This document shows positions 34,768 to 43,306 of a stretch of 64,000 nucleotides of DNA, one piece after another (within the stretch, counting starts at the first letter, position 1; every line of letters begins with the position of its first letter). The stretch comes from Nocardia salmonicida NBRC 13393 (lineage in GTDB: Bacteria; Actinomycetota; Actinomycetes; Mycobacteriales; Mycobacteriaceae), in contig NZ_BDBR01000011.1 of assembly GCF_001613085.1 (NCBI RefSeq), positions 1 to 64,000 on the forward strand, written 5' to 3'. The notes under the pieces are model-generated. The model was not told where the DNA came from and made no database searches. It was given only the letters and a program-made list of their open reading frames with translations. A program made the translations under genes and the position numbers.

Positions 34768-36162
34768 TTACGCGCTTGGCCCGTACTCCTCGAGCATCTC
34801 GGTCACCAGCGCCGCGATCGGCGAGCGCTCGCTGCGAGTGAGCGTGATGTGCGCGAAAAGCGGATGCCCCTTGAGCTTTTCGATCACCGCCGCCACGCCG
34901 TCGTGCCTGCCCACCCGCAGATTGTCGCGCTGGGCGACATCGTGGGTGAGCACCACCCGAGAACCCGTGCCGAGGCGGCTCAACACCGTCAGCAGCACAT
35001 TGCGCTCGAGCGACTGCGCCTCGTCGACGATCACGAACGAATCGTGCAGCGACCGACCACGAATGTGGGTCAGCGGCAGCACTTCGAGCATGTCGCGACT
35101 GAGCACCTCCTCAAGCACCTCACGGCTGGCCAGCCCGTCGAGCGTGTCGAAGACGGCCTGTGCCCACGGGCCCATCTTCTCGCTCTCCGAACCCGGCAGA
35201 TAGCCCAGTTCCTGCCCGCCCACCGCGTACAGCGGCCGGAACACGACCACCTTGCGCTGGGTCCGGCGCTCCAGTACCGCCTCGAGCCCGGCGGTCAACG
35301 CCAGCGCCGACTTACCGGTACCGGCGCGTCCACCCATCGACACGATCCCGATGCTCTCGTCGAGCAGCAGATCGAGTGCGATGCGCTGTTCGGCCGAACG
35401 CCCGTGCAGACCGAATGCCTCCCGTTCCCTGACCAGTTGGATCCGCTTGTCGGCGGTGACCCGGCCCAGCGCGCTGGAGCTGCTGCCCAGCAACCGAACA
35501 CCGGTGTGGCACGGCAGTTCACGCGCATCGTCGAGGTCGATCACCGAATCGGTGTAGAGCTGATCGATCTGGGAGCCCGAGACGTCGAGTTCCACCATTC
35601 CGCTCCAGCCGGAGGTCACCACGTCCTGGGCGTGGTATTCGTCGGCCGACAAGCCGACCGCGCTGGCCTTGACGCGCAGCGGGATGTCCTTCGACACCAG
35701 CACCACGTCTTCGCCCTCGGCCGAGAAGTTCAGCGCGCAGGCCAGGATGCGGGAATCGTTGGTGTCGGAACGGAACCCGGCGGGCAGCACCGACGAGTCG
35801 GTGTGGTTGAGCTCCACCTGCAGGGTGCCGCCGTCGGTGCCGATGGGCAGCGCCTGGTCGAGCCTGCCGTGCTGCACACGCAGGTCATCGAGCATGCGCA
35901 GAGCTTCGCGGGCGAACCAGCCGAGCTCGTGGTGGTGCCGTTTCGCCTCCAGCTCACTGATCACGACCAGGGGTAGGACCACACTGTGTTCCCCGAACCG
36001 GGTTACCGCCCAGGGATCCGACAGGAGTACAGAGGTGTCGACGACAAAAGTCTTGCGACCGGAACGTGAGGGGCGAGCCCCTTTCTTCGAGGCCGAATTG
36101 CTCGAGGCCGAGGCCGAGGCCGTGTGCTTCGCGGAAGCGGAAACGGAGCGTGCAGCAGTCAC
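34768..36162 (-). CDS. phoH2: PhoH2: PIN-domain RNase fused to PhoH RNA helicase
   Basis: A 464-residue protein. A Ser/Ala-rich N-terminal extension (residues 1-35) precedes a PIN domain ([42 protein letters not shown]) and a PhoH helicase-like domain with Walker [13 protein letters not shown] and Walker [14 protein letters not shown]. PhoH2 proteins unwind and cleave RNA and in mycobacteria form a toxin–antitoxin pair with a small upstream gene. GTG 36162 has AAGGAG 6 nt upstream, decisive against the longer frame. No clear upstream antitoxin gene is seen on this strand. Confidence 0.93.
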   Translation of the reverse strand: MTAARSVSASAKHTASASASSNSASKKGARPSRSGRKTFVVDTSVLLSDPWAVTRFGEHSVVLPLVVISELEAKRHHHELGWFAREALRMLDDLRVQHGRLDQALPIGTDGGTLQVELNHTDSSVLPAGFRSDTNDSRILACALNFSAEGEDVVLVSKDIPLRVKASAVGLSADEYHAQDVVTSGWSGMVELDVSGSQIDQLYTDSVIDLDDARELPCHTGVRLLGSSSSALGRVTADKRIQLVREREAFGLHGRSAEQRIALDLLLDESIGIVSMGGRAGTGKSALALTAGLEAVLERRTQRKVVVFRPLYAVGGQELGYLPGSESEKMGPWAQAVFDTLDGLASREVLEEVLSRDMLEVLPLTHIRGRSLHDSFVIVDEAQSLERNVLLTVLSRLGTGSRVVLTHDVAQRDNLRVGRHDGVAAVIEKLKGHPLFAHITLTRSERSPIAALVTEMLEEYGPSA

Positions 36163-36469
36163 GGTGGGCTCCTTATGTGTTCGCACGGCACCCGCGCGAA
36201 CGATCTCGCTGGACCGGTCCGTCCTTGTGGGCGTTCGACGCTGAGTCAACCGCCCCGAGGGCCAGGTGCCGGCCCTCTCGCACTGAGTAGCTCAGTCACG
36301 GTCAGGACCTCCCGTACGAATCACACCGACGCGACTCGCATCACCGACGCTACCGCCGAATTCGTAGCCGCGCTGCTGGACCGGCACACGTGTCCGTGAA
36401 TTTGTCGTTAACCGGCACTGTCACGCCGGATCCGGCGCGTTCGCGCCGCCGAGCGCTAGAGTCGATGGC
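36163..36469. other. Non-coding divergent leader region with two hairpins
   Basis: This 307-nt stretch separates phoH2 (minus) from the small gene at 36470 (plus). I see no convincing gene in it. Two hairpins lie in the likely phoH2 leader: a 7-bp stem at 36257-36263/36271-36277, and ACTGAG/CTCAGT at 36282-36287/36291-36296 with a 3-nt loop. They could be leader structure or attenuator elements; they match no riboswitch I know. Promoters for both genes must lie here. Confidence 0.5.
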
Positions 36470-36742
36470 ATGGCCGGTGAACAGGATCTGGACGAGCTGT
36501 CGTCGAAAGAACTGCACGATCGCGCGGTGAAGACCGCCGTGCACCACGGTGATGTGAAGTTCCTGTGGGAGCTGCTCAAGTCGATCCCGGCGGCCCAAGC
36601 CGAGGCAGGCGACCTGGGTGAGAGCTCGGCCGACATCAAGTACGTGCTGCCGATGATCGACGACTACTTCCACGCGGGCGACGGCAAACTGGCCGATGTG
36701 CTGCGACCGACCTACCTGGCGTATCTGCGCAAGCACCAGTAG
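36470..36742 (+). CDS. Conserved small protein of unknown function
   Basis: A 90-residue, probably soluble helical protein (ELSSKELHDRAVKTAVHHGD near the start, IKYVLPMIDDYFHAGDG in the middle). There is no signal peptide, membrane segment or recognised motif. It ends exactly where the convergent SnoaL-like gene ends. The balanced acidic/basic composition and codon usage look native. I do not recognise a characterised family. Confidence 0.7.
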   Translation: MAGEQDLDELSSKELHDRAVKTAVHHGDVKFLWELLKSIPAAQAEAGDLGESSADIKYVLPMIDDYFHAGDGKLADVLRPTYLAYLRKHQ

Positions 36743-37162
36743 TCAGCGTCCGCGGATCGCCTTCACCACGCCCACGATGGTGCCGCGCAGGACGTTGCCC
36801 TTGCTGAAGTGGTCGTCCCACAGCACGATTCGGCCGTCGCGCAACTCGAAGGTGCCGCTCACCCAGAAGCCGATCCGCACCGGGCCCACGTGCAGGTAGT
36901 CGGTGCGGTCGGTGAGCACGATGTCGCCGTCGGCGGCGATGTGGTGGATCTCCGCCGAGAACCCGAGCTTGGGACGATCCAGGCCGCGCAACACCGCGGC
37001 GACTCGCTTCTTGCCACGCACGCTGGGCAGCGAGGCGTTCTTCCAGACGATCTCGGGATCGAGCAGATCCAGCGACTCGTCCACCGCGCTGAGCTCGAGC
37101 GCGTTGAAGAATTCGCGCACGATGGTGACAGCGGGCTCCGGCAGTTCCGGCTCGTCGGTCAT
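36743..37162 (-). CDS. SnoaL-like / limonene-1,2-epoxide hydrolase family protein
   Basis: A 139-residue cone-shaped-fold protein of the NTF2/SnoaL/limonene epoxide hydrolase group (VREFFNALELSAVDESLDLL at the start; SVRGKKRVAAVLRGL; DRTDYLHVGPVRIGFWVSG; DGRIVLWDDHF). The Asp/Arg set (DRTDYL, WDDHF) is compatible with an epoxide hydrolase such as mycobacterial EphG, but the substrate is not evident. It lies 44 nt downstream of the TetR gene on the same strand and may be co-transcribed with it, opposite the FAD monooxygenase. Confidence 0.8.
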   Translation of the reverse strand: MTDEPELPEPAVTIVREFFNALELSAVDESLDLLDPEIVWKNASLPSVRGKKRVAAVLRGLDRPKLGFSAEIHHIAADGDIVLTDRTDYLHVGPVRIGFWVSGTFELRDGRIVLWDDHFSKGNVLRGTIVGVVKAIRGR

Positions 37163-37206
37163 GGGATGAGCCTAGGGCTCCGATCGCCGTGGGACCAGTG
37201 GTCCAC

Positions 37207-37920
37207 TCAGTTCCGCTGGTCGATCAGGACGGCGAGTCCGGCGATGATGCGGTCGACGCCGAACCGCAGGGCGTCGTTCGGGCCGCCTCTGCCCGCCGGG
37301 GCGGCGGCTTCCTCGGCGAAGGCCGCGCGTACCTCGGGATAGCGGCCCGCGGCGGCGGTCATCATCGCGGTGAACTGCTCGGTGAACTGCAGTTCGCCGT
37401 CGCCGCCGATCGACGCGACCTGCTGAGCCAGATTGCGGGCGTGACCGTTGAGCAAGACGATCGTGTCCAGCTTCTCCGAGCCGGTGAGGCCGGTCCCCGC
37501 CAACGCGGTGAGCGCGGCCTCGGTCCACCCCATCTCGTTCGGACCGAACGGGCGCGCGCCGAGGGTGAGCTCGATCGCCCACGGGTGCGCGAGGTAGCGG
37601 GCGAAGATCGCCTCACCCCAGTCCCGCAGGCCGGTGCGCCAATTCTGTTGCGCACCGGCGGTATTCGGCGGCTCGCCCATCGCCGCGTCGAGCATCAGCG
37701 CGGTGAGCTGCTCTTTGCCCGGCACGTACCGGTACAGCGACATCTTGGTGAAACCGAGGCGCTCGGCCAAGCGCTGCATCGACAACGCGGACAGCCCTTC
37801 GGCATCGACGAGCACGATGGCCTCGGCGACGATCCCGTCGAGGGTGAGCGCGGGTTTAGGCCCGCGCTTGGGGCGCTGCGTGGTCCCCCACAGCAGCTCG
37901 ACTGTGGTCGGCGGCGGCAT
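37207..37920 (-). CDS. TetR family transcriptional regulator
   Basis: A 237-residue repressor. The N-terminal helix-turn-helix is GIVAEAIVLVDAEGLSALSM followed by QRLAERLGFTKMSLYRYVPGK; the C-terminal ligand domain resembles the TetR_C class of Tet-type regulators. ATG 37920 has AGAGGA about 8 nt upstream; the longer frame lacks a site. It diverges from an FAD-dependent monooxygenase gene, the classic arrangement of TetR with the drug- or aromatic-modifying enzyme it represses. A matching palindrome lies in the shared promoter region. Confidence 0.9.
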   Translation of the reverse strand: MPPPTTVELLWGTTQRPKRGPKPALTLDGIVAEAIVLVDAEGLSALSMQRLAERLGFTKMSLYRYVPGKEQLTALMLDAAMGEPPNTAGAQQNWRTGLRDWGEAIFARYLAHPWAIELTLGARPFGPNEMGWTEAALTALAGTGLTGSEKLDTIVLLNGHARNLAQQVASIGGDGELQFTEQFTAMMTAAAGRYPEVRAAFAEEAAAPAGRGGPNDALRFGVDRIIAGLAVLIDQRN

Positions 37921-37944
37921 CTGTCCATCCTCTCGAAAATCATC

Positions 37945-38013
37945 TTGACGCGAAACTGTGTCTACCATACTCTTATCTGCATCCACCGGATACAGATTCC
38001 ATCGGACACAGAT
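37945..38013 (+). promoter_or_regulatory. Monooxygenase promoter with TetR-type operator
   Basis: TTGACG at 37945-37950, a 17-bp spacer and TACTCT at 37968-37973 form a good promoter toward the monooxygenase. Directly downstream, ATCTGCATCC (37975-37984) and GGATACAGAT (37988-37997) form an inverted repeat matching at 9 of 10 pairs with a 3-bp centre. A third half-site, GGACACAGAT, lies at 38004-38013, 16 bp on. A repressor bound here would block the start site; assigning it to the adjacent TetR is inference. Confidence 0.6.
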
Positions 38014-38028
38014 ATTCTAGGAGTTCCC

Positions 38029-39228
38029 GTGCGTACCGTTCTCATCTCCGGCGCCAGCGTCGCCGGCCCCGCCCTCGCCTACTGGCTGCACCGATACGGC
38101 TTTTCCGTCACCGTCGTCGAGCGCGCCCCCGCACTCCGGGCAGGCGGGCAGGCGGTGGATTTCAAGGGCAGAACCCACCTCACAGTGCTAGAGCGAATGG
38201 GCATCCTCGACGAGGTTCAGGCCAGGCGTACCGGCACCACCGACCTGGTTCTCGTCGACGCCGACGGACGCGAGCTCGGGGTGATGTCGGGCGAGTTCAC
38301 CGGCGGCGACCTCGAGATCCTGCGCGGCGACCTGGCCGAGATCATGTACGACAGGACCGCCGACTCCGTCGAATACCTCTTCGGCGACACCATCACCGAC
38401 CTGCACGACACCGGCGACGGGGTGGCGGTGCGGTTCGAGCACAACCAGCCGCGCACCTTCGACCTCGTCCTCGGCGCCGACGGAATCCATTCCCGGGTAC
38501 GGAAATTGGCGTTCGGCCCCGAATCCGACTACGTCACACACCTGAATTATTACTACTGCGTGGCAGGCGCGAGCCGCTGGAGCGACGCGGCCACCCCCCG
38601 CGACAAAGCGTCAGGCTACGCCCACAACACCCCGGGCAAACTCGCCATCGACAGCGGCCCGAAGGCACAGCAGATGTACATGTTCGCCGCTCCCGAACTC
38701 CACTTCCCCCGCGACGACGCCGCCGCCCAACGCCAGATCATCGAAGAAACCTTCGCCGACATGGGCTGGCACGTTCCCCGCATGCTCACCGACCTGGCCG
38801 ACTTCGACGACATCTACCTCGATTCGATCAGCCAGGTCCGCATGAACGGCGCCTACACCCGCGGCCGCGTCGCCCTCGTCGGCGATGCCGCCTACGGAAA
38901 CACCCTGGCGGGCTTCGGAACCGGCCTCGCCGTCGTCGGCGCGTACGTGCTCGCCGGCGAACTGGCCGCCGCCGCGGGCGATCACGTCGCCGCCTTCGCC
39001 AACTACGACCGAATCATGAAGCGCTACGCCAAAATCGCGGGCAACACCAACGCGGGCCACTTCCTCGCACCGAAGACCGCCCTCGGCATCAGGGCCCGCA
39101 ACTGGTTCCTCGGCTCCCGCTTCTTCACCCTGATGATGAAATACGGCGACAAGGCCGCCAACGACATCGACCTGATCGACTACCCGCAGCTGGTCGGAAC
39201 CGCGACACTGCGCCCCCGGGCGAATTGA
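38029..39228 (+). CDS. FAD-dependent monooxygenase (UbiH/TetX-like class A)
   Basis: A 399-residue flavin hydroxylase. It has the N-terminal dinucleotide fold SGASVAGPALAYWLHRYGF with ERAPALRAGGQAVDFKG, the DG motif LVLGADGIHSRVRKL, and the GD motif VALVGDAAYGNTLAGFGTGLA. Such enzymes hydroxylate aromatic compounds or antibiotics using NAD(P)H and oxygen. GTG 38029 is preceded by AGGAG with a 5-nt spacer. It is divergent from the TetR gene with an operator-like palindrome between them. Substrate unknown. Confidence 0.9.
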   Translation: MRTVLISGASVAGPALAYWLHRYGFSVTVVERAPALRAGGQAVDFKGRTHLTVLERMGILDEVQARRTGTTDLVLVDADGRELGVMSGEFTGGDLEILRGDLAEIMYDRTADSVEYLFGDTITDLHDTGDGVAVRFEHNQPRTFDLVLGADGIHSRVRKLAFGPESDYVTHLNYYYCVAGASRWSDAATPRDKASGYAHNTPGKLAIDSGPKAQQMYMFAAPELHFPRDDAAAQRQIIEETFADMGWHVPRMLTDLADFDDIYLDSISQVRMNGAYTRGRVALVGDAAYGNTLAGFGTGLAVVGAYVLAGELAAAAGDHVAAFANYDRIMKRYAKIAGNTNAGHFLAPKTALGIRARNWFLGSRFFTLMMKYGDKAANDIDLIDYPQLVGTATLRPRAN

Positions 39229-39356
39229 TCGAGCCCAGCAGGCTCGGCATCTGGCTCAAACTCCCCGAAGGATTCTGCCGCTTGGTCGAGGTCGTCAGCG
39301 ATGACGTCGCGCAGTGCGAGTCCGCCGGTCCTCGGCGTCAGCTCGCACTCGCGTCG

Positions 39357-39410
39357 ACCATCTACAGCTGGCATTATGTGTGCGTCCGAGTTATGCCATC
39401 TATAGATGGC
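39357..39410. promoter_or_regulatory. Tandem 16-bp palindromes upstream of the RDD-like membrane gene
   Basis: GCCATCTATAGATGGC at 39395-39410 is a perfect 16-bp palindrome. A related copy at 39357-39372 (ACCATCTACAGCTGGC) matches it at 13 of 16 positions, 38 bp upstream. Both lie within the 274-nt gap before the gene at 39503, where they could be operators. No regulator is identifiable nearby. Confidence 0.45.
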
Positions 39411-39502
39411 CTGTCGCCGGTGGGGGTGCGTGGCGGTTGAGGCGATCGACAATCCGATCTCGAACGCCCCGAACGAGCCGCTCGACTGAACCTGGACCTG
39501 TG

Positions 39503-40486
39503 ATGCCCGAGCATCCACCACAGCAACCCGCCAATGCTCTGTCGGCCACACGTTCCGCCTTCATCTCGATCACACTGCGGTGGTGGCTGCTATTCGTCGC
39601 AACTGTCGCTTGCGTACCGCTGATCTGGTTCATGCTCAACGCTCCGGAACCGAGCAGCCAGGTAGGGCGCACGACAAAACAAGTCGTGGTGACTGCGGCA
39701 TTCCTGATGCTGATCTGTTTCGGGCCGATGGCGCCGGTCGGCGTGTGGATCGCCGAGCGCCGACGACGCGCGTTGCGCCAGCCTTGGATTTGCTGGCGAA
39801 TCCAGTACCAGCGTGGGAACTACGAGCACATCACACTGATCGACGAGCAGGGTCGAAAAGTACAGACACACATGCTCAACACCTGGCCCGCCATGCGTGG
39901 TCGACTCTTCGACGAATCGACCACCCACGTCTGGTTCGCTGGCGACCCGCTGCGGCGCGGGGTTCTTTCGCGCCCCGGCGGCGCGAATCTCCGTTATTGC
40001 TGGGCATCGACACCGTCGACCGGCGAGGTCCGAGCTACCCTCGCACGATCCGCCCCGCGCGATCAACCCCCACAGAGTTCACCGATGACCAGCGAATCAT
40101 ATTCCGCCGCAAACAGATTCACCGCGCAGCGAGTAGATGACCACCTGGTGATGGTGCCTCCATCGGACTATCCCACCCCCGAACCCCCACCCAACTTCGG
40201 CGGGCTCGACGACCCGCGGTACCCGTCACCACGAAGGCTCCGCCGTTGGCTTGCCTACCTCGCCGATATCACGATCCATCTCGGCCTCGCTATCGGCATC
40301 GCGTTCGCCGTCGACGCGGCGACCAGCACCGTGACCGATTTGGATCGTCCAGATGTCGATCCGCGAGTAGTCTTCGTTGCGTTCTTGGCCATGTCGTTCA
40401 TCGATCGCGTTGTGCTGCAGAGCTTTTCCCACACCACCATCGGCGGCATAGCGCACGACGGGATCATCGACCACAACGGGCGGTAG
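39503..40486 (+). CDS. Membrane protein with RDD-like C-terminal region, function unknown
   Basis: A 327-residue protein. Two N-terminal membrane segments (ITLRWWLLFVATVACVPLIW; VVVTAAFLMLICFGPMAPVG) are followed by a soluble middle of about 150 residues. Two more membrane segments lie near the end (RRWLAYLADITIHLGLAIGI; FVAFLAMSFIDRVVL), then FSHTTIGGIAHDG. The last part resembles an RDD-family domain that stops early. ATG 39503 is the first start after the palindromic region. Base composition is less GC-rich than neighbours, suggesting acquisition. No operon partner. Confidence 0.65.
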   Translation: MPEHPPQQPANALSATRSAFISITLRWWLLFVATVACVPLIWFMLNAPEPSSQVGRTTKQVVVTAAFLMLICFGPMAPVGVWIAERRRRALRQPWICWRIQYQRGNYEHITLIDEQGRKVQTHMLNTWPAMRGRLFDESTTHVWFAGDPLRRGVLSRPGGANLRYCWASTPSTGEVRATLARSAPRDQPPQSSPMTSESYSAANRFTAQRVDDHLVMVPPSDYPTPEPPPNFGGLDDPRYPSPRRLRRWLAYLADITIHLGLAIGIAFAVDAATSTVTDLDRPDVDPRVVFVAFLAMSFIDRVVLQSFSHTTIGGIAHDGIIDHNGR

Positions 40487-40589
40487 AAGCGCGCGCTCAC
40501 CTACCTGGTGACGCAGGCAAGCTCGACTCCGTCTCGTCGAGGCGATCGCTGCACGCGTGCGCAATCTTGGCTTGGTAATTTTCGACCTC

Positions 40590-40620
40590 TTGACTTGGAG
40601 TGCACTCCAAGTCATATCGT
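40590..40620 (+). promoter_or_regulatory. MerR-type promoter: 24-bp palindrome in a 19-bp spacer
   Basis: TTGACT (40590-40595) and TATCGT (40615-40620) are separated by exactly 19 bp. The bases 40591-40614 form a perfect 24-bp palindrome whose left half is TGACTTGGAGTG. Over-long spacers carrying such palindromes are the hallmark of promoters activated by MerR-family regulators. The start codon at 40628 lies only 7 nt after the -10, so the mRNA is probably leaderless. Confidence 0.75.
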
Positions 40621-40627
40621 CGAGGAC

Positions 40628-41611
40628 ATGAGCATTCGACTCGGTTACCAGATGCCCAACTTCAGCAACACCGCTTCGGTGCGTGAGTTGTTTCCCGCGG
40701 TGATCGCGCAGGCCAGGGAGGCGGAGGCGGCGGGCTTCGATGCCGCTTTCGTGATGGATCACTTCTATCAGTTACCGGTGATCGGCGAGCCGCAGGAGCC
40801 GATGCTGGAGGCCTACTCGGCGCTGTCCGGTCTGGCTACCGCGACCGAGCGAATTCAATTGTCCGCCTTGGTGACCGGCAATACCTATCGGAATCCGGCG
40901 CTGCTCGCCAAGACTGTCACCACGCTCGATGTGGTGAGTGGCGGGCGGGCGGTGCTCGGGATCGGGGCGGGGTGGTTCGAGCTCGAGCATCAGCAGTACG
41001 GGTTCGAGTTCGGCACGTTCACCGAACGATTCGAGCGGCTCGACGAGGCATTACAGATCATCACGCCGATGCTGCGCGGGCAGCGCTCCACCTTCGACGG
41101 CAAGTGGTACCGCACCGAGAACGCGATGAACGAACCCCGCATCCGCGACGACCTGCCGATCCTGCTCGGCGGTGGCGGCGAGAAGAAGACCTTCGGCATG
41201 GCGGCCCGTTACGCCGACCACCTCAACATCATCTGCAACGCCACCGAACTGCCGCGCAAACTCGACGCCCTGCACCAGCGGTGCGCCGAAGCAGGACGCG
41301 ACCGCGCCACCCTCGAAACCAGCTTCCTCGCCTTCGTCATCGCCGACCAAGACGGTGACCGCGCCAGGAAACTACAGTCCGAGATGCTCGCACGGCTCGG
41401 TATCGACCTGTCCACGATGACCGACGCCGAACGCCTCGCCAGCATCGCTGACCGCCAATTCGTCGGCACCCCTGACGAAGTCGCCGAACAGGTCGAGGCC
41501 CGCGTGCTCGACCACGGCGTCGACGGCATCATCGTCAACCTGATCACCAACGGCCACGAACCCGGCGTCATCGAGCAGGTCGGCCGCGCCCTGCGACCCC
41601 TGGTGAGCTGA
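40628..41611 (+). CDS. LLM-class F420-dependent oxidoreductase
   Basis: A 327-residue luciferase-like TIM-barrel oxidoreductase: LGYQMPNFSNTASVRELFPA at the start, AGFDAAFVMDHFYQLP, ALVTGNTYRNPALLAKTVTT, GGRAVLGIGAGWFELEHQQY, PILLGGGGEKKTFGMAARYA. It fits the F420-using subgroup common in Nocardia and mycobacteria; substrate unknown. ATG 40628 lies 7 nt after a predicted -10 with no ribosome-binding site, consistent with a leaderless start. Expression is probably under a MerR-type activator that is not encoded next to it. It converges on the gene ending at 41614. Confidence 0.9.
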   Translation: MSIRLGYQMPNFSNTASVRELFPAVIAQAREAEAAGFDAAFVMDHFYQLPVIGEPQEPMLEAYSALSGLATATERIQLSALVTGNTYRNPALLAKTVTTLDVVSGGRAVLGIGAGWFELEHQQYGFEFGTFTERFERLDEALQIITPMLRGQRSTFDGKWYRTENAMNEPRIRDDLPILLGGGGEKKTFGMAARYADHLNIICNATELPRKLDALHQRCAEAGRDRATLETSFLAFVIADQDGDRARKLQSEMLARLGIDLSTMTDAERLASIADRQFVGTPDEVAEQVEARVLDHGVDGIIVNLITNGHEPGVIEQVGRALRPLVS

Positions 41612-41613
41612 GC

Positions 41614-42912
41614 TCACCACGAAGCGAAGTGGTCTTCTCCCCGTTGACGGATCTGTTGGCGACGGCGGAAGAAGACCTCTTCGGGGGTGACGGTGGTCAG
41701 GGCGCCGGTGATGCGGCTCAGACGGGTGTCGTAGCGGTTCTCGTGGATGTGGCGTTCGATGCCGGCTTGCCATTCGGGGGAAAGGCGCGACCAGATCGCG
41801 GCGACCCTGGCCTGGGCGGCCGGTTCGGATTCGGCGAGTAGTTGCAGGAGAGCGGGCCAGTACGTGGCGTCGGTCGCGTGGGCGGGCAGGGCGGCTACCG
41901 AGGTCTCGTCCAGTTCGGCGAGGGTCGCGGCGATGTGGCGGCGGGCCGGTTCGCTCAGTCGGGCCGACAGTGCGAACAGGCCGCGCCACGGGTCGGCTTC
42001 GTCCTTGCCGTCCAGCGAGCGGACCAGCGCGCCGAGCACGTCGGTGTCGGCGAATTGGGGGTTCGTCGACAGTGCCCACAGCGCCACCGGATTGAGTCGG
42101 CCGATCACGGTGAGCAGGGCGGTGGACGCGTTCCGGTTGACCGCGGTGAGCAGGAATCGACCGACCTCGTGGGTGGTGCCGCGGCCGAAGAAGATGTCGC
42201 CGAGGGTGCCCGCCGTCTCGGGGTCGACCTTGCAGAACAACGCGAGCATGGCGTGATGCAGGGTGGGCGGACCGGCCAGCACCGTCTGGAGCATTCCCGG
42301 GATCCGCTGTCGCGGGCCCGCGAGCAATTGCCGCACGATCCGGCTCAGCGTGTGCGCGGGGTAGGCGTAGGCGGCGGTGAAGATCAGCCCGGCGTCGTCG
42401 AGGACGGTCTGCTCCAAGGCCGCGATCAGCGGTTCGTCCACCACCGAAAGGAACCGCGCCGCCGTCACGTAGTCACGACGCCGCAGCAGCTCGTTGATGA
42501 TGAGGGTGATCGGCTCCGGACTGCCGTATCGCATCAGCTGTTCGAAGACGTTCGGGTCGAGGTATGGCGCGCCGTCTGCCGCGTAGACGGCGTCGACCGC
42601 GCACAACGCCTGCGCGCACTTCACCGGATGTTTGACCCCGACCGCGCCGAGGAATCTGGCCGCCAGCACCGGCGGCACCACCCGCTCGAACAGCGCGACG
42701 CCGAGGCCGACCGGAAAGATCGGCACGACCGGGCCGATCCGGCGGAACGTAGCCGCGTGCTCGGCGTGCAGCGCGCGCAGAATCTGCTGGTGCATCGCCG
42801 AAAGGTGCACCGCGCCGAGACGAGCCAGCGGCGCGAGGTGTTGCGGCGGCACCTGCAGCGTGCGCGCGAGTACGACGAGTTGAGTCTGGGCTTCCAGTTC
42901 GGTCTCGATCAT
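41614..42912 (-). CDS. Conserved hypothetical protein, 432 residues
   Basis: A protein that appears almost entirely alpha-helical and soluble (RLGAVHLSAMHQQILRALHA; HPVKCAQALCAVDAVYAADG; RRRDYVTAARFLSVVDEPLI). It has repeated helix pairs of about 35-40 residues that suggest a HEAT-like or similar solenoid. No catalytic motif, signal peptide or membrane anchor is seen. The start lies 4 nt after the stop of the 70-residue gene upstream, so they are translated as a pair. I do not recognise the family. Its stop faces the LLM oxidoreductase stop with a 2-nt gap. Confidence 0.75.
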   Translation of the reverse strand: MIETELEAQTQLVVLARTLQVPPQHLAPLARLGAVHLSAMHQQILRALHAEHAATFRRIGPVVPIFPVGLGVALFERVVPPVLAARFLGAVGVKHPVKCAQALCAVDAVYAADGAPYLDPNVFEQLMRYGSPEPITLIINELLRRRDYVTAARFLSVVDEPLIAALEQTVLDDAGLIFTAAYAYPAHTLSRIVRQLLAGPRQRIPGMLQTVLAGPPTLHHAMLALFCKVDPETAGTLGDIFFGRGTTHEVGRFLLTAVNRNASTALLTVIGRLNPVALWALSTNPQFADTDVLGALVRSLDGKDEADPWRGLFALSARLSEPARRHIAATLAELDETSVAALPAHATDATYWPALLQLLAESEPAAQARVAAIWSRLSPEWQAGIERHIHENRYDTRLSRITGALTTVTPEEVFFRRRQQIRQRGEDHFASW

Positions 42913-42916
42913 CGGT

Positions 42917-43129
42917 TCAGCTGCCGAACATGATCTTGCGGGTGATCTTGCGCAGCGGACCGGGCATCGCGATGAGCGCGGCGTCGATGGCCCGGCGCAA
43001 TGCCCGCACCTCGTTGGCCCGCGCGGCTCGGAACAGTTCGATCAGCTCTCTGGCCTCGGCCTCGGTGAGCAACTCGAACGCATGCACCTCCCCGCCGACC
43101 TCACGCGCAAGCTCACGTCGATATCCCAT
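42917..43129 (-). CDS. Small basic hypothetical protein, 70 residues
   Basis: A 70-residue, Arg/Glu-rich helical protein (EAEARELIELFRAARANEVR then ALRRAIDAALIAMPGPLRK), encoded 4 nt upstream of the 432-residue helical protein on the same strand. The amphipathic end (MPGPLRKITRKIMFG) could contact a membrane or a partner. The close spacing suggests the two products work together. No family recognised. Confidence 0.65.
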   Translation of the reverse strand: MGYRRELAREVGGEVHAFELLTEAEARELIELFRAARANEVRALRRAIDAALIAMPGPLRKITRKIMFGS

Positions 43130-43247
43130 GCGGACTGACCATGCCGTATTCCATTACCCCCGTAGGCACTTACTCAGAATTTTGTGCGTTCCGACAATCA
43201 CACGTCACAACCCCTGTCACCGCGACACGCTCCTGCTACGAACGGCG

Positions 43248-43287
43248 ATCGCCCCGGTAGACCGAGTTTTCGGTCTACCGGGGCGAT
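43248..43287 (-). terminator. 18-bp perfect hairpin after glyA
   Basis: Arms 43248-43265 and 43270-43287 are perfectly complementary over 18 bp with loop GTTT, beginning 19 nt beyond the glyA stop. There is no T run on either strand. The length and position make termination of glyA likely. Confidence 0.75.
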
Positions 43288-43306
43288 TCGCGAGTGTGAG
43301 TCGGTC

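Noticed and set aside
36350..36736. Possible minus-strand gene upstream of phoH2 that might be its antitoxin
   Set aside because: It lies antisense to the 90-residue gene with shadow-like composition and sits over 180 nt from phoH2, so it does not fit the expected overlapping antitoxin.
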